A stretch of DNA of 64,000 nucleotides from Aromatoleum toluclasticum ATCC 700605 (GCF_000378245.1 NZ_KB899499.1:1-64000), one strand, 5' to 3'. Positions 1 to 10,780 are shown, counted from the stretch's first letter. The notes: generated by a model not told the origin, from the letters alone. Translations and numbers: made by a program.

Positions 1-106
1 GTTCGCCACTCGCCGGCAGGCCGAAGCCCCCGCTGCCGTTCGACTTGCATGTGTAAAGCATGCCGCCAGCGTTCAATCTGAGCCAGGATCAAACTCTTAA
101 GTTCAA
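1..106 (-). rRNA. rrs: 16S ribosomal RNA, 5' end only
   Basis: Read on the minus strand, this stretch carries the universal 16S 5' region: the 27F primer site (AGAGTTTGATCCTGGCTCAG) lies at about 78-97 and is followed by the conserved helix sequence up to the window edge. The mature 5' end is placed near 106 by analogy with other betaproteobacterial 16S genes and is approximate. The rest of the gene lies beyond base 1. The wording of the first variable region fits a betaproteobacterium. Confidence 0.97.
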
Positions 107-230
107 TCCAACAAAGCACTCAAAGAAATCATTACTGACTTACATATGAGCACTCAATCTTTGCAACATTAAAACCGCCGAAGCAGTTCCGGTCGCGCCA
201 ACCAAGCACCCACACTTATCGGTTGTCCAA

Positions 231-258
231 TTTTTTAAAGAACCGCTGCCGTTGCAGC
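231..258 (-). promoter_or_regulatory. rrn leader boxB hairpin and boxA antitermination element
   Basis: On the minus strand a small hairpin, GCTGC-AACG-GCAGC (245-258), is followed directly by GGTTCTTTAAAAAA (231-244). A boxB-like hairpin followed by a boxA-like TTCTTTAAA is the order found in bacterial rRNA leaders, where Nus factors bind to prevent premature termination. The stretch downstream of boxA (TTGGACAACCGATAAGTGTG) is also typical of beta/gammaproteobacterial rRNA leaders. Confidence 0.75.
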
Positions 259-395
259 GAGAAAGAGATTCTGACAAACCTTACCGCTTTCGTCAAGCAC
301 CGCAGCAAACTTTTTTAAATCCGCCGCCGCACTACCCATCTCTTTCCTGCCCCCACCGCCACCAACGAATCCGCTGCAGCGCTGAAGAGGCGCGA

Positions 396-423
396 ATTAT
401 ATAGAGCTCTTTTGAACCGTCAA
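396..423 (-). promoter_or_regulatory. rRNA operon P1-type sigma70 promoter
   Basis: The minus strand reads TTGACG (418-423), a 16-base spacer, then a perfect TATAAT (396-401). The 16-base spacer, the near-consensus boxes and the distance of about 290 bases to mature 16S match strong rRNA promoters. The stretch just upstream (about 424-445 in window coordinates) is A+T-rich on one face and could act as an UP element. Confidence 0.85.
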
Positions 424-556
424 GGGTTTCAACCAAATTTCTTTCCCGCGAAATTCGGCGGATCGTGCGCCGCATGAAAGACGCCCGCGCGACGCGCTCA
501 CGCACATCGACGCCTGCAGGCTGGCGTCACCCGTGTGCAGACAAAGAAACCACGCT

Positions 557-2029
557 CTAGAGGACCTGATAAACGCGAAGTTCGAAGCCCTCACCGGAGT
601 ACGACGCATCGAGCGGCTTGAGCTTCTGCACGCTGCCGTTGCCCGTGACAAAGAGGGGAACGGTTGGGGTTCCGAGCACACGCAAGGGCACGATGATCCG
701 CACGGCCTCGCCGCGTAACAGGGGGTCGCACAGCAGCACCTCGGCGGGCCGACGTCCGTCATCGACGTGGACAAGTGCGGGCTTGCGCGACAATACCTCC
801 AACCCCACGTGCGTCGCCCCCTCGCCCACGGTCCAGGCTCGCCTCACCAGCGCCAGTTGCCACCCTTGCCCATCGACGGAGTGAATCCCGACGAGTTGAC
901 CGACGCTAACCGCCCCGTTCGCGGCGACCGCGCCCAGTCCGCCACGGCTGAGGTCGCGAAGTTTCCATTCTTCGCGGCGCACATCGTGCTCGCCCGCGAA
1001 TACTCGCCGGAGTTCATCGATACCGGCGACCGCTGCGAGCGTTCCCGTGATGGTATGGCGCCTGTGGCGCCTGACGGGGGGAGTTGCCGACCAGTGCTGC
1101 AGGAGATGATCCAGGGCCCGGAGGTGAAGCGATGAAACTTCGACGTCAGCCGGGGAAGGCGGGAGTTGGGCGTCCGCAGTGGCTCGGACCCTCCCCTCGC
1201 GGAACATTTCAGGGGCGACACCCGGCGCGAAGAACCAGGCTCCTGCAACAGTTTCTGAAACGCCGAGGAGTCTGCGCGGCACGCCTCCGCCTTGCGGATC
1301 GACAAAATGGGTCGCCCCCTCGAAGACCTCGGGCTCGAATCGCACGACCGGCACGGACAGGCGCAACAGCCGGTCCACCGCAGCCAGCAACTGCGGCGGA
1401 AGGAGATCGAGCGATGCAGTGCACGCTGCGAGCGCTCTGATGTAGTGAAATTCGACGGACTCTTCCGAAGCCATTACCGCCGGCACCGGGCGTGCATCCA
1501 GGGAGCTGCGATCGCCTGCTGCATGCATGAAGGCCGTTCCCAGCCATCGCCATAGATGCGCATGCGGGGGCCCCCCGCTGCACCGCTCCCAGATCGCCCG
1601 TTCGGCACCCGCGCGGACGAGACGCAGACGGAGGTCTGCAATGACATTGCGCCCCAGTATGCCGTCCCGGCCACCGCCATATGTACTCAGACAGCGTTCG
1701 AGCTGATCGAGCAGGGATCCGGACATGTCGCGCACGGCATGCAGCAGGGGGCGACAGTCCCGCGAGTCTCCGAGCGTTGCGAGAGTTTCGCGAACGCGTG
1801 CAACAAACCCATGAACGACTTCATCTAGGCTTGCGATGACTCGGTGCTGATTCTCGAGATCGGTCGCGTCCTGCCGGGACAGATCCGCCAGCTCGCATTG
1901 GACCGCCCTGATTTCGCGCAGCAGTTCGGAAACCTTCACGTAATCCGCCCCGGCACGTGCGTTGGCTGGACCTGCCTGCGTCGGGGCGACGGTCGGTTCC
2001 TGTGGCACGCTGGCTCCCCGGATCACCAC
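557..2029 (-). CDS. PilZ-domain-like protein of unknown role
   Basis: The 490-residue protein has no signal peptide. Its C-terminal part carries the pieces of a PilZ c-di-GMP-binding signature: an Arg-rich stretch VRRHRRH at about 319-325 and DLSRGGLG at 359-366, which fits the (D/N)xSxxG half of the motif. The spacing between the two is longer than usual. The N-terminal 300 residues are mostly helical in appearance and I do not recognise them. The start is GTG with GGAG seven bases upstream; a second GTG follows at once. PilZ proteins bind cyclic di-GMP and adjust motility, adhesion or secretion. Nothing in the neighbourhood (rRNA operon, thyA) points to a partner. Function is inferred from the motif only. 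Confidence 0.7.
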   Translation of the reverse strand: MVIRGASVPQEPTVAPTQAGPANARAGADYVKVSELLREIRAVQCELADLSRQDATDLENQHRVIASLDEVVHGFVARVRETLATLGDSRDCRPLLHAVRDMSGSLLDQLERCLSTYGGGRDGILGRNVIADLRLRLVRAGAERAIWERCSGGPPHAHLWRWLGTAFMHAAGDRSSLDARPVPAVMASEESVEFHYIRALAACTASLDLLPPQLLAAVDRLLRLSVPVVRFEPEVFEGATHFVDPQGGGVPRRLLGVSETVAGAWFFAPGVAPEMFREGRVRATADAQLPPSPADVEVSSLHLRALDHLLQHWSATPPVRRHRRHTITGTLAAVAGIDELRRVFAGEHDVRREEWKLRDLSRGGLGAVAANGAVSVGQLVGIHSVDGQGWQLALVRRAWTVGEGATHVGLEVLSRKPALVHVDDGRRPAEVLLCDPLLRGEAVRIIVPLRVLGTPTVPLFVTGNGSVQKLKPLDASYSGEGFELRVYQVL

Positions 2030-2171
2030 GCAATCTCCATAAGCTGACCGACCGCCCCTCTACCCGGCTGTTTTGTAACAAGGCTAACACATGCCTGCGC
2101 CAGTAATTCGTGACGACTTGTACGCTCCACCGACGATGTAGAATCGCGCTCTCTCGGCGACGGACTCATAC

Positions 2172-2966
2172 ATGAAACAGTATCTGGACCTGATGCGGCA
2201 CGTTCTCGAACACGGCCACCGGAAGGCGGACCGCACCGGCACCGGCACATTGTCCGTGTTCGGCTGGCAGATGCGCTTCAATCTCGACGAGGGCTTCCCC
2301 CTGCTGACGACGAAGAAGCTGCACATGCGCTCGATCATCCATGAGCTGCTGTGGTTCCTGCAAGGCGACACGAACATCCGCTACCTCAAGGAGAACGGCG
2401 TGTCGATCTGGGACGAATGGGCTGACGCGGACGGCGATTTGGGGCCGGTGTATGGAAAGCAGTGGCGGCGCTGGGAGACGGCGGACGGGCGAACGGTGGA
2501 CCAGCTCGCACAACTGATCGACGGTCTGCGGCGCAACCCGGACTCACGGCGCCATATCGTCTCGGCGTGGAATCCGGGCGAGGTCGAGGGCATGGCGCTT
2601 CCGCCATGTCACGCATTGTTCCAGTTCTATGTCGCCGGCGGACGCCTGTCCTGCCAGCTGTATCAGCGCAGCGCCGATATCTTCCTCGGCGTGCCGTTCA
2701 ATATCGCTTCGTATGCACTGCTGCTGCAGATGGTGGCGCAGGTATGCGATCTCCAGCCGGGGGACTTCGTGTGGACCGGGGGCGACTGCCATCTTTACCT
2801 GAACCACATCGAGCAAGCCAAACTTCAGTTGTCGCGTGAGACGCGCCCGCTGCCGAAGATGAACGTAAACCCGGACGTTAAGGATATTTTCGCGTTCCGC
2901 TTCGAGGATTTCGCGCTCGAAGGATACGACCCGCACCCCCACATCAAGGCGGAAGTGGCGGTATGA
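2172..2966 (+). CDS. thyA: thymidylate synthase
   Basis: The protein has 264 residues, the same length as the E. coli enzyme. It converts dUMP to dTMP using methylene-tetrahydrofolate, giving dihydrofolate. The catalytic cysteine sits in [12 protein letters not shown] (about residues 143-154), with the preceding Arg-Arg pair ([14 protein letters not shown]) that binds the phosphate of dUMP, and the C-terminus ends in the usual hydrophobic residues. Its stop overlaps the folA start by ATGA, so the two are translationally coupled. The coupling is sensible because folA regenerates the folate that this enzyme oxidises. Confidence 0.98.
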   Translation: MKQYLDLMRHVLEHGHRKADRTGTGTLSVFGWQMRFNLDEGFPLLTTKKLHMRSIIHELLWFLQGDTNIRYLKENGVSIWDEWADADGDLGPVYGKQWRRWETADGRTVDQLAQLIDGLRRNPDSRRHIVSAWNPGEVEGMALPPCHALFQFYVAGGRLSCQLYQRSADIFLGVPFNIASYALLLQMVAQVCDLQPGDFVWTGGDCHLYLNHIEQAKLQLSRETRPLPKMNVNPDVKDIFAFRFEDFALEGYDPHPHIKAEVAV

Positions 2967-3463
2967 ACGCGACGCGGCCGGAAGTTGTGCTGATCGCCGC
3001 GGTCGCCCTCAACGGGGTGATCGGTCGGGACAATGCGCTGCCGTGGCGCCTGAGGGCGGATCTCGCGCACTTCAAGGCGACGACCACCGGGCATCCGGTC
3101 CTGATGGGACGCAAGACCTGGGAATCGCTGGGCCGGCCGCTTCCCGGACGGCGCAACCTGGTCGTAACGCGGGACGGATCGTATGCCGCCAGCGGGGCGG
3201 AGGTTTTTGCGAGCCTCGACGCCGCCCTTGCCGCCGCCGGAGGTGGGAAGGTTTTCGTGATCGGGGGAGCTGAAATTTACCGGCAGCTGCTCGAACGCGC
3301 GGACGGCCTGGTGCTCACCGAGGTCGGAGCGGAGGTCGACGGCGATGCCTTCTTCCCCGACTTCGACCGTTCGCTCTTCACCGAAACCCGCCGCGAGTCC
3401 CACGCCCCGGACGCGAACAACGAATTTCCGTTCGACTTCGTCGAATACCGACGCAAATCCTGA
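2963..3463 (+). CDS. folA: dihydrofolate reductase
   Basis: The 166-residue protein reduces dihydrofolate to tetrahydrofolate with NADPH. Visible family marks are the N-terminal strand and loop with [11 protein letters not shown], the conserved acidic residue followed by FKATT, the nucleotide-binding MGRKTWES and the VIGGAEIY motif at about residue 98. The start ATG overlaps the thyA stop by four bases. The gene converges on the decarboxylase gene downstream, with about 50 bases between the stops and no clear terminator in them. Confidence 0.97.
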   Translation: MNATRPEVVLIAAVALNGVIGRDNALPWRLRADLAHFKATTTGHPVLMGRKTWESLGRPLPGRRNLVVTRDGSYAASGAEVFASLDAALAAAGGGKVFVIGGAEIYRQLLERADGLVLTEVGAEVDGDAFFPDFDRSLFTETRRESHAPDANNEFPFDFVEYRRKS

Positions 3464-3514
3464 CCCGGACCGGGTGCTGCGGCTTTGCGCCGCAGCCGCC
3501 CGGTCCCGAACTGC

Positions 3515-5767
3515 TCAGTCCTGCTTGACGCAGTCGACAAAGTAGTCGACGCGGCCGTTCGACTGCTCGCGCACGAAACCGTGGATGTCGGTCTCAAAGC
3601 CCGGGAAGGCGGCGTTGAAGTCGCGCGCGAATTTCAGGTAGCGCACGATGGTCGCGTTGAAGCGCTCGCCCGGGATCAGGAGCGGGATACCCGGCGGATA
3701 CGGCGTGACGAGCATCGCGGTGACCCGCCCTTCGAGTTCGTCGATCGCGACGCGCTCGATTTCGCGGTGGGCCATCTTGGCGAAGGCGTCGGCGGGTTTC
3801 ATCGCGGGCACCATGTCCGAGAGGTACATCTCGGTGGTCAGGCGTGCGACGTCGTGGGCCTTGTAGAAGGAATGGATCTGCGCGCAGAGATCCTTCAGGC
3901 CGACCTTTTCGTAGCGCGGGTGCTTGGCGATGAAGTCGGGCATGACGCGCCACAACGGCTGATTGCGGTCGTAGTCGTCCTTGAACTGCTGCAATTCCGT
4001 CACCAGCGTGTTCCAGCGGCCCTTGGTGATGCCGATGGTGAACATGATGAAGAAGGAGTACAGGCCGGTCTTTTCGACGATGATGCCGTGCTCGGCGAGG
4101 TAGCGCGTGAGGATGCCGGCGGGGATGCCGGAGCCGTCGAAGTCGCCGTCGACGTCGAGGCCCGGGGTAATGATCGTGGCCTTGATCGGATCGAGCATGT
4201 TGAAGCCGGGCGCGAGGTTGCCGAAGCCGTGCCAGCGCTCGCCCGCGTTGAGCATCCAGTCCTCGCGCTCGCCGATGCCTTCCTCGGGAAGGTATTCGGG
4301 CCCCCACACCTGGAACCACCAGTCCTCGTCACCGAACTCGGCGTCGACCTTGCGCATCGCACGGCGGAATTCGACCGCCTCGGACAGCGATTCCTCGACG
4401 AGCGCGGGACCGCCCGGAGGCTCCATCATCGCCGCAGCGACGTCGCACGAGGCGATGATCGCGTATTGCGGCGAGGTCGAGGTGTGCATGAGGTAGGCTT
4501 CGTTGAAGATGTCGCGATCGAGCTTGCGCGTCTGGGAATCCTGCACGAGGATCTGGGAGGCCTGCGAGAGCCCGGCCAGCAGTTTGTGCGTGGATTGGGT
4601 GGAGAAGATCATTGACGTCTCGCAGCGCGGACGGTCGGCGCCGATGGCGTGGTAGTCGCCGTAGAAGTCGTGGAACGCGGCATGCGGCAGCCAGGCTTCG
4701 TCGAAATGCAGTGTCTCGATCTGGCCGTCGAGCATCTCCTTGATGGTCTCGACGTTGTAGACCACGCCGTCGTAGGTCGACTGCGTGATCGTGAGGATGC
4801 GCGGATTCTTGCTCGCGGCCTCGCGGGCGAACGGGTTGGCCTCGATCTTGCGCTGGATGGTTTCCATCCGGAACTCGTCGATCGGGATGGGACCGATGAT
4901 GCCGTAGTGGTTGCGCGTCGGCGTGAGGAACACCGGCACCGCTCCGGTCATGATGATGGAGTGAAGGATGGACTTGTGGCAGTTGCGGTCCACGACGACG
5001 ATGTCGCCGGGCGCAACGGTGGTGTGCCACACCATCTTGTTCGAGGTGGAGGTGCCGTTGGTGACGAAGTAGAGATGGTCGCAGTTGAAGATGCGCGCGG
5101 CGTTGCGCTCGGACGCGGCGACGGGGCCGGTGTGGTCGAGCAGTTGGCCGAGTTCCTCGACCGCGTTGCAGACGTCGGCGCGCAGCATGTTCTCGCCGAA
5201 GAACTGGTGGAACATGTGGCCGACCGGGCTCTTGAGGAAGGCGACGCCGCCGGAGTGACCGGGGCAGTGCCAGGAATAGGAGCCGTCGGCGGCATAGTGC
5301 GTGAGGGCGCGGAAGAACGGCGGCGGCAGGCTCTCAAGGTAGTTCTTGGCCTCGCGCACGACGTAGCGGGCGATGAATTCCGGCGTGTCCTCGAACATGT
5401 GGATGAAGCCGTGCATCTCACGCAGCACGTCGTTCGGGATGTGCCGGCTGGTGCGGGTTTCGCCGTACAGGAAGATGGGGATGTCGGCGTTGCGGAAACG
5501 GATTTCCTCGACGAAGGCACGCAGGTCGGCGATCGCCTTGTTGGCCGCTTCCGGCGAAGAGAACTCCTCGTCGTCGATCGAGAGGATGAAGCCCGACCCC
5601 TTGCTTTGCTGCTGCGCGAAGGACGTCAGGTCGCCGTAGCTGGTGACCCCCAGCACTTCCATGCCTTCGTCCTGGATCGCCTCCGCGAGGGCACGAATGC
5701 CGAGCCCGCTCGCATTCTCGGAGCGGAAGTCCTCGTCGATGATGATGATCGGAAAATGAAAGCGCAT
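3515..5767 (-). CDS. arginine/lysine/ornithine decarboxylase, PLP-dependent
   Basis: The 750-residue protein belongs to the large bacterial biodegradative amino acid decarboxylases (AdiA, CadA/LdcC, SpeF type; 710-755 residues). It has the N-terminal response-regulator-like wing domain (about 1-130), then the fold-type I PLP core with HFDEAWLPHAAF and the Schiff-base lysine in STQSTHKLLAGLSQ, and the C-terminal domain ending near YPPGIPLLIPGERF. Overall wording is closest to the arginine decarboxylase AdiA as far as I recall, but substrate cannot be fixed by eye. No antiporter gene is adjacent, so a role in polyamine supply is as likely as acid resistance. A terminator after dcd separates it from that upstream gene. 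Confidence 0.92.
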   Translation of the reverse strand: MRFHFPIIIIDEDFRSENASGLGIRALAEAIQDEGMEVLGVTSYGDLTSFAQQQSKGSGFILSIDDEEFSSPEAANKAIADLRAFVEEIRFRNADIPIFLYGETRTSRHIPNDVLREMHGFIHMFEDTPEFIARYVVREAKNYLESLPPPFFRALTHYAADGSYSWHCPGHSGGVAFLKSPVGHMFHQFFGENMLRADVCNAVEELGQLLDHTGPVAASERNAARIFNCDHLYFVTNGTSTSNKMVWHTTVAPGDIVVVDRNCHKSILHSIIMTGAVPVFLTPTRNHYGIIGPIPIDEFRMETIQRKIEANPFAREAASKNPRILTITQSTYDGVVYNVETIKEMLDGQIETLHFDEAWLPHAAFHDFYGDYHAIGADRPRCETSMIFSTQSTHKLLAGLSQASQILVQDSQTRKLDRDIFNEAYLMHTSTSPQYAIIASCDVAAAMMEPPGGPALVEESLSEAVEFRRAMRKVDAEFGDEDWWFQVWGPEYLPEEGIGEREDWMLNAGERWHGFGNLAPGFNMLDPIKATIITPGLDVDGDFDGSGIPAGILTRYLAEHGIIVEKTGLYSFFIMFTIGITKGRWNTLVTELQQFKDDYDRNQPLWRVMPDFIAKHPRYEKVGLKDLCAQIHSFYKAHDVARLTTEMYLSDMVPAMKPADAFAKMAHREIERVAIDELEGRVTAMLVTPYPPGIPLLIPGERFNATIVRYLKFARDFNAAFPGFETDIHGFVREQSNGRVDYFVDCVKQD

Positions 5768-5841
5768 TCCAGTTTCTCCAGCGTGCTGCCCTGCGGCATA
5801 CGGGAATCATACCCGTGAGTGGTTTGCTCCCGTGTTACCGG

Positions 5842-5866
5842 AAAGCAAAGGGCCGTCAGACGGCCC
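5842..5866 (-). terminator. intrinsic terminator after dcd
   Basis: On the minus strand GGGCCGTC-T-GACGGCCC is followed by TTTGCTTT. The eight-base stem lies about 45 bases downstream of the dcd stop and before the decarboxylase gene, so it should end dcd transcripts. Confidence 0.7.
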
Positions 5867-5908
5867 CTGTCGATGATCGCTCCGTGCGAGACGGACCGGA
5901 TGGTCGGA

Positions 5909-6475
5909 TCAGATCTTCGGCAGCGTCACGCCGGTCTGGCCGAGGTACTTGCCGCCACGGTCCCGGTAGGACGTTTCGCACACTTCGTCCGACTCGAAGA
6001 ACAGCATCTGCGCGATGCCTTCGTTAGCGTAGATTTTTGCGGGCAGCGGGGTCGTGTTCGAGAATTCGAGCGTCACATGACCTTCCCATTCGGGCTCGAG
6101 CGGGGTGACGTTCACGATGATGCCGCAGCGCGCATAGGTCGACTTGCCCAGGCACACGGTCAGGACGCTGCGCGGGATGCGGAAGTATTCCACGGTCCGT
6201 GCGAGCGCGAAGGAGTTCGGCGGGATGATGCAGACGTCGCCGACGAAGTCGACGAAGTTGCGGGCGTCGAAATCCTTCGGATCGACGATCGTCGAGTTGA
6301 TGTTGGTGAAGATCTTGAATTCGTTCGCACAACGGACGTCGTAGCCGTAGCTCGACGTGCCGTATGAGACGATCTTGCCGCCATCGTTGTGGCGCACCAG
6401 CTCGGGTGCGAACGGCTCGATCATCCCGTGCTGTTCCGCCATGCGGCGGATCCACTTGTCGGACTTGATGGACAT
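5909..6475 (-). CDS. dcd: dCTP deaminase
   Basis: The 188-residue enzyme deaminates dCTP to dUTP, feeding dUMP and so dTMP synthesis. It is close to the E. coli Dcd length of 193. Conserved parts include [19 protein letters not shown] at the start, the RCANEFKIF segment, the catalytic region around [20 protein letters not shown] with its essential Glu, and the C-terminal [14 protein letters not shown]. The gene lies about 110 bases downstream of mrp on the same strand. The gap contains an imperfect GC-rich hairpin (about 6546-6580 on the minus strand) whose loop, not its 3' side, holds the T run. I do not call that a terminator. Confidence 0.97.
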   Translation of the reverse strand: MSIKSDKWIRRMAEQHGMIEPFAPELVRHNDGGKIVSYGTSSYGYDVRCANEFKIFTNINSTIVDPKDFDARNFVDFVGDVCIIPPNSFALARTVEYFRIPRSVLTVCLGKSTYARCGIIVNVTPLEPEWEGHVTLEFSNTTPLPAKIYANEGIAQMLFFESDEVCETSYRDRGGKYLGQTGVTLPKI

Positions 6476-6585
6476 GGGGGCGCGTCTTCCTCGGCGACCG
6501 GTCCGGCACCGGCCGGACGCGAAAAATCCGCGTAGTTTAGGGCAAGCGCCGCCGGATAAAAAGCAATTCCGACGGCGCCCGCGCG

Positions 6586-7677
6586 TCAGGTGTTCTTGAC
6601 GACGATATTGGGGAATTTGTGGGTCATGTCCTTGGCTTTCTCGGCCACATGCACGGCCACTTTCCGCGCGATTTCACGGTAGATGCCGGCGATGCGCCCG
6701 TCCGGGTCGGCGACGACGGTGGGCGTGCCACTGTCGGCCTCCTGACGGATCTGCAGGTCGAGCGGAAGGGCGCCGAGGAAGGCGATGTTGTAGTCCGCAC
6801 AGAGCTTTTCGCCGCCGCCGGTGCCGAAGATCGGCTCCTCGTGGCCGCACTTCGAACAGATGTGGATGCTCATGTTCTCGACGACGCCGACGATCGGAAC
6901 GCCGACCTTCTCGAACATTTTGAGGCCCTTGCGCGCATCGAGCAGGGCGATGTCCTGCGGCGTGGTGACGATGACGGCGCCGGTGAGCGGCACGCTCTGC
7001 GACAGCGTGAGCTGGATGTCGCCGGTACCCGGCGGCATGTCGACGATCAGGTAGTCGAGATCGGTCCAGTTCGTTTCCTTGAGCAACTGGTTGAGCGCCT
7101 GGGTGGCCATGGGGCCGCGCCAGACCATCGGCGTCTCGACGTCGACGAGGAATCCGATGGACATCGCCTGCAGGCCGTGCGCCTCGAGCGGCTCCATGGT
7201 CTTGCCGTCGAGCGAGTGCGGCTTGTGCTCGCCGATGCCCAGCATCTGGGGCTGCGACGGACCATAGATGTCGGCATCGAGAATGCCGACGCGCGCCCCT
7301 TCCGCCACCAGCGCGAGCGCGAGGTTTGCGGCAGTAGTGCTCTTGCCGACGCCTCCCTTGCCGGAGGCCACCGCGATGATGTTCTTGACGCCCGGCAGGA
7401 GCTTCACACCCTGCTGCACGGCATGGGCGACGATCTTGCTGCTGACCTTGACGTCAACCAGCTCGACGCCCGGCAGGGTGCGCACTGCGCCGACGACCAG
7501 GTCGCGGATCAACGCGAACTGCGTCTTGGCGGGGTAGCCCAGCTCGATCTCAAAACTCACGCTTCCGCCGGCCACCTGAAGGCCACGGATGCACCGGGAC
7601 GACACAAGGTCCTTGCCGGTATTCGGATCGACAACGGTTTTGAGCACTTCGGTAACGGACTCGGGGGTGAGACTCAT
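6586..7677 (-). CDS. apbC: Mrp/ApbC iron-sulfur cluster carrier ATPase
   Basis: The 363-residue cytoplasmic protein of the Mrp/NBP35 family binds and transfers Fe-S clusters. It has an N-terminal MIP18/DUF59 domain (about 1-90), then a deviant Walker [20 protein letters not shown], at about residue 103, the [14 protein letters not shown] segment, and the conserved cluster-binding CSKC pair. It is divergent from the OmpA-like gene. mrp is commonly next to metG in beta- and gammaproteobacteria, which fits the present order with one gene between. Confidence 0.95.
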   Translation of the reverse strand: MSLTPESVTEVLKTVVDPNTGKDLVSSRCIRGLQVAGGSVSFEIELGYPAKTQFALIRDLVVGAVRTLPGVELVDVKVSSKIVAHAVQQGVKLLPGVKNIIAVASGKGGVGKSTTAANLALALVAEGARVGILDADIYGPSQPQMLGIGEHKPHSLDGKTMEPLEAHGLQAMSIGFLVDVETPMVWRGPMATQALNQLLKETNWTDLDYLIVDMPPGTGDIQLTLSQSVPLTGAVIVTTPQDIALLDARKGLKMFEKVGVPIVGVVENMSIHICSKCGHEEPIFGTGGGEKLCADYNIAFLGALPLDLQIRQEADSGTPTVVADPDGRIAGIYREIARKVAVHVAEKAKDMTHKFPNIVVKNT

Positions 7678-7844
7678 GACTGGCTTCCTCGGGGATCAGG
7701 GGCCCGCATGCGGGGCGACAAGAACTGCATCATACCGAAGGCGGCGCCGACGCTCACCCTCGGGCGCAAAAGGGTCATTACCCCGAGCGCGACGCGGTAA
7801 AATCCGCGCCTCGCACGACTGCCATCATTCAGGACATCACGAGC

Positions 7845-8417
7845 ATGACCCGTTTCCAGGCATTGGCGCTTTCCGCGTTGATCGCGCTGCTTTCCGCGTG
7901 TGCCACGCCGTCCGAGCCGCGACAGGAAGCCGCGTCCGCCCCCCAACCCACACGAGTGCCGGGCGGCAATCTGCCGAAGGTTGACTGGAGCGCGGAACGG
8001 GCGCGGATTACGCGTGCCTTGAGCGGCGCCAACGATCTCTCCGTGATCACGCGCAACGACGGCAACCTGCAGCTGTTGATTCCGGGCGCCGAGGCCTTCG
8101 CCCGCGATGGCGTCGAACCTCGGCCAAACCTCAAGGCGACGCTCGACCGCATCTCGACCGTGCTGAACGAGACGCCGGGGACCGAGATCCTGGTCATCGG
8201 CCACACCGACGGCGTCGGCAGCGAACTGCACAACATGCAGCTCTCGATCCGTCGCGCCGAGGCGGTCGTCGAATACATGCGCGTGCGCGGTATCGCCCTG
8301 ACACGCCTGCAGGCCGACGGCCGCGGCGAGACCGAGCCGTTCGCCGACAACGGCACCGAAGCCGGACGCGCCAAGAACCGCCGCGTAGAAATGATCGTCC
8401 GCCCCTTTACCCGATAG
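7845..8417 (+). CDS. OmpA-family lipoprotein
   Basis: The 190-residue protein starts with a lipoprotein signal ending in the lipobox LLSAC (Cys19). The C-terminal half is an OmpA/Pal-type peptidoglycan-binding domain: GHTDGVGSELHNMQLSIRRA followed by GRGETEPFADNGTEAGRAKN with the conserved Arg. It is therefore expected in the outer membrane, anchored by lipid and holding the cell wall. It is not Pal itself, as no tol genes are near. A TAAAAT hexamer about 45 bases upstream may be the -10 box. There is a gap of 78 bases to metG. Confidence 0.9.
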   Translation: MTRFQALALSALIALLSACATPSEPRQEAASAPQPTRVPGGNLPKVDWSAERARITRALSGANDLSVITRNDGNLQLLIPGAEAFARDGVEPRPNLKATLDRISTVLNETPGTEILVIGHTDGVGSELHNMQLSIRRAEAVVEYMRVRGIALTRLQADGRGETEPFADNGTEAGRAKNRRVEMIVRPFTR

Positions 8418-8495
8418 CACCCTGGTTGCGCCCGGACCGAGCAGTATGGCGTGGCGCGTTTGTTACACTCCCGTTTTCGATTCCTGAATCCGCAC

Positions 8496-10646
8496 ATGTC
8501 CCGCAAGATCCTCGTCACGAACGCCCTGCCCTACGCCAACGGCGACATCCACCTCGGCCATCTGGTCGGATACATCCAGGGCGATATCTGGGTGCGCTAT
8601 CAGCGCATGCGGGGAAGCACGGTGCATTATGTGTGCGCGGACGACACGCACGGCACGCCGATCATGTTGCGCGCGGAGAAGGAGGGGATCACTCCCGAAT
8701 CGCTGATCGGGCGCGTACATGGCGAACACCTGCGCGACTTCACCGACTTCGGTGTCGCATTCGACAACTACCACAGCACGCACAGCCCCGAGAACCGCGC
8801 GTACGCTGAGGAGGTGTACAAGCGGCTCACGGCGGCGAAGCTGATCGACACGCGCTCGATCGAACAGTTCTACGACCCGGTGAAGGAAATGTTCCTGCCG
8901 GACCGCTTCATCAAGGGCGAATGCCCGAAGTGCGGCGCGGGGGACCAGTACGGCGACAACTGCGAAGTGTGCGGCGCGGCGTATGCGCCGACGGAACTGA
9001 AGAATCCGTACTCGGCAGTGTCCGGCGCGAAGCCGGTGCTCAAGACTTCGGAACATTACTTTTTCCGTCTGTCGGATCCGCGCGCGGTCGCCTTCCTGCG
9101 CGAATGGACGCGCGGGACCAACACCGCCGGCACCCGCCGCCTGCAGGCGGAAGCCGCGAACAAGATGAAGGAATGGCTCGGCGAAGATGGTCAGGAGGGC
9201 GAGAACACGCTGTCCGACTGGGACATCTCGCGTGACGCGCCCTACTTCGGCTTCGAGATCCCGGGCGCGCCGGGCAAGTATTTCTACGTCTGGCTGGATG
9301 CGCCGATCGGCTATCTGGCGAGCTTCCGCAACCTTGCGGACAAGCGTGGCGACATCGTCGTCGATGACTTCGTCGATGCCACGCATGCGGAAGCGGCGGG
9401 AACCGAGATGGTGCACTTCATCGGCAAGGACATCCTCTACTTCCATGCCCTGTTCTGGCCGGCCATGCTGCAGTTCGCTGGCCTGCGCACGCCCTCGCAA
9501 CTGTGCGTGAACGGCTTCCTGACCGTGGACGGCGCGAAGATGAGCAAGAGCCGCGGCACCTTCATCACCGCACGCTCCTACGTGACGCAGGGCCTGAACC
9601 CGGAATGGCTGCGCTATTACTTCGCAACGAAGTCGAACGGGACGATGGAAGACGTCGACCTGAACCTCGACGACATGATCGCGAAGGTCAATTCGGACCT
9701 CGTCGGCAAGTACGTGAACATCGCCAGCCGCTGCGCGGGTTTCATCACGAAGCGCTTTGAAGGCAAGCTCGCGGCAGCCGATGTCGCGGCGACGGCTGCG
9801 TTCAAGGCGGCCTACGAGGCCGGGAGCATCGCGCAGGCCTACGAGGAGCGCGACTACGGCCGCGCACTGCGCGAAATCATGCATCTCGCAGATCTCGCGA
9901 ATCAGTACGTGAATGACCAGAAGCCGTGGGAACTGGCGAAGCAGGACGGCCGCGAGGATGATCTGCACGTCGTGTGCAGCACCGCACTGACGCTGTTCCG
10001 CGACCTCACCCTGTACCTGAAGCCGGTGCTGCCGGCGCTTGCGGCCAAGGTCGAGAGCTTCCTGGGGATCGCCCCGCTGGGGTGGCGGAACGAATGGCAG
10101 GCCCTGCCGGTCGGCCACGTGGTCAACGTTTACGCCCACCTGATGACCCGCGTCGAGCGCAAGCAGATCGACGCTCTGCTCGAAGCCAACCGCGACTCGC
10201 TCGCCCCGGCCACCGCCGCGGCAGCGCCCGATGCGAAGACCGCGTCGTCGCAGCAGCGCCACGCGGAGAAGCAGCAGCATGCGGCGCAGACGGCTGAAAC
10301 GGCCTCTCCGCACATCTCGATCGACGATTTCATGAAGGTCGACCTGCGCATCGCGAAGATCGTCTCCGCCGAGCATGTGGAAGGCGCCGACAAGCTGATC
10401 CGCCTGCAGCTCGACATCGGCGAGGACAAGCCGCGGCAGGTGTTCGCGGGCATCAAGTCAGCCTACGATCCGGCATCGCTGGTCGGGCGTATGACGGTGA
10501 TGGTCGCCAACCTCGCGCCACGCAAGATGAAGTTCGGCATGAGCGAGGGGATGGTGCTCGCCGCGTCCGATGCGGACGGCAAGACCGGCGGGCTCTACAT
10601 CCTTTCGCCGGATGCCGGCGCCACTGCGGGGATGCGCATCAAGTAA
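8496..10646 (+). CDS. metG: methionyl-tRNA synthetase
   Basis: The 716-residue class I synthetase charges tRNA-Met. The HIGH-type motif is in [16 protein letters not shown] near the N-terminus, the zinc-binding knuckles are [18 protein letters not shown] at about 140-157, KMSKS appears as [11 protein letters not shown], and the C-terminal 110 residues form an EMAP/Arc1p-type tRNA-binding domain ([18 protein letters not shown]). I choose the ATG at 8496 ([16 protein letters not shown]) because the family begins there; an in-frame ATG at 8451 would add 15 unrelated residues. Confidence 0.98.
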   Translation: MSRKILVTNALPYANGDIHLGHLVGYIQGDIWVRYQRMRGSTVHYVCADDTHGTPIMLRAEKEGITPESLIGRVHGEHLRDFTDFGVAFDNYHSTHSPENRAYAEEVYKRLTAAKLIDTRSIEQFYDPVKEMFLPDRFIKGECPKCGAGDQYGDNCEVCGAAYAPTELKNPYSAVSGAKPVLKTSEHYFFRLSDPRAVAFLREWTRGTNTAGTRRLQAEAANKMKEWLGEDGQEGENTLSDWDISRDAPYFGFEIPGAPGKYFYVWLDAPIGYLASFRNLADKRGDIVVDDFVDATHAEAAGTEMVHFIGKDILYFHALFWPAMLQFAGLRTPSQLCVNGFLTVDGAKMSKSRGTFITARSYVTQGLNPEWLRYYFATKSNGTMEDVDLNLDDMIAKVNSDLVGKYVNIASRCAGFITKRFEGKLAAADVAATAAFKAAYEAGSIAQAYEERDYGRALREIMHLADLANQYVNDQKPWELAKQDGREDDLHVVCSTALTLFRDLTLYLKPVLPALAAKVESFLGIAPLGWRNEWQALPVGHVVNVYAHLMTRVERKQIDALLEANRDSLAPATAAAAPDAKTASSQQRHAEKQQHAAQTAETASPHISIDDFMKVDLRIAKIVSAEHVEGADKLIRLQLDIGEDKPRQVFAGIKSAYDPASLVGRMTVMVANLAPRKMKFGMSEGMVLAASDADGKTGGLYILSPDAGATAGMRIK

Positions 10647-10780
10647 GCAACAGGGTCGCAGCCCGATGCCCCTCACTCCCTCGAAACGCTGGATCGTGCG
10701 GCAACGCACGGCGCCCGGATGCTGGTACTGGACCAACACCACGGGTACGCAACAGCACGCAGAGGAATCGAGGAGGCATC

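Larger units (their letters stand above)
107..556 (-). other. rRNA operon leader and upstream region, no protein gene
   Basis: This gap of about 450 bases holds the transcribed rrn leader (107 to about 390), the P1 promoter, and an upstream stretch of about 130 bases that may include an A+T-rich activating element next to the -35 box. The A+T content is clearly higher than in the flanking coding DNA between 107 and 330. The short open frames across it have no recognisable content and I do not call them genes. Confidence 0.8.

Noticed and set aside
6546-6580. Terminator between mrp and dcd
   Set aside because: The imperfect stem has its T run inside the loop and not after the 3' arm, so it does not have terminator form.
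8463-10376. A 637-codon open frame antisense to metG
   Set aside because: It is a shadow of metG without a ribosome site or recognisable content.
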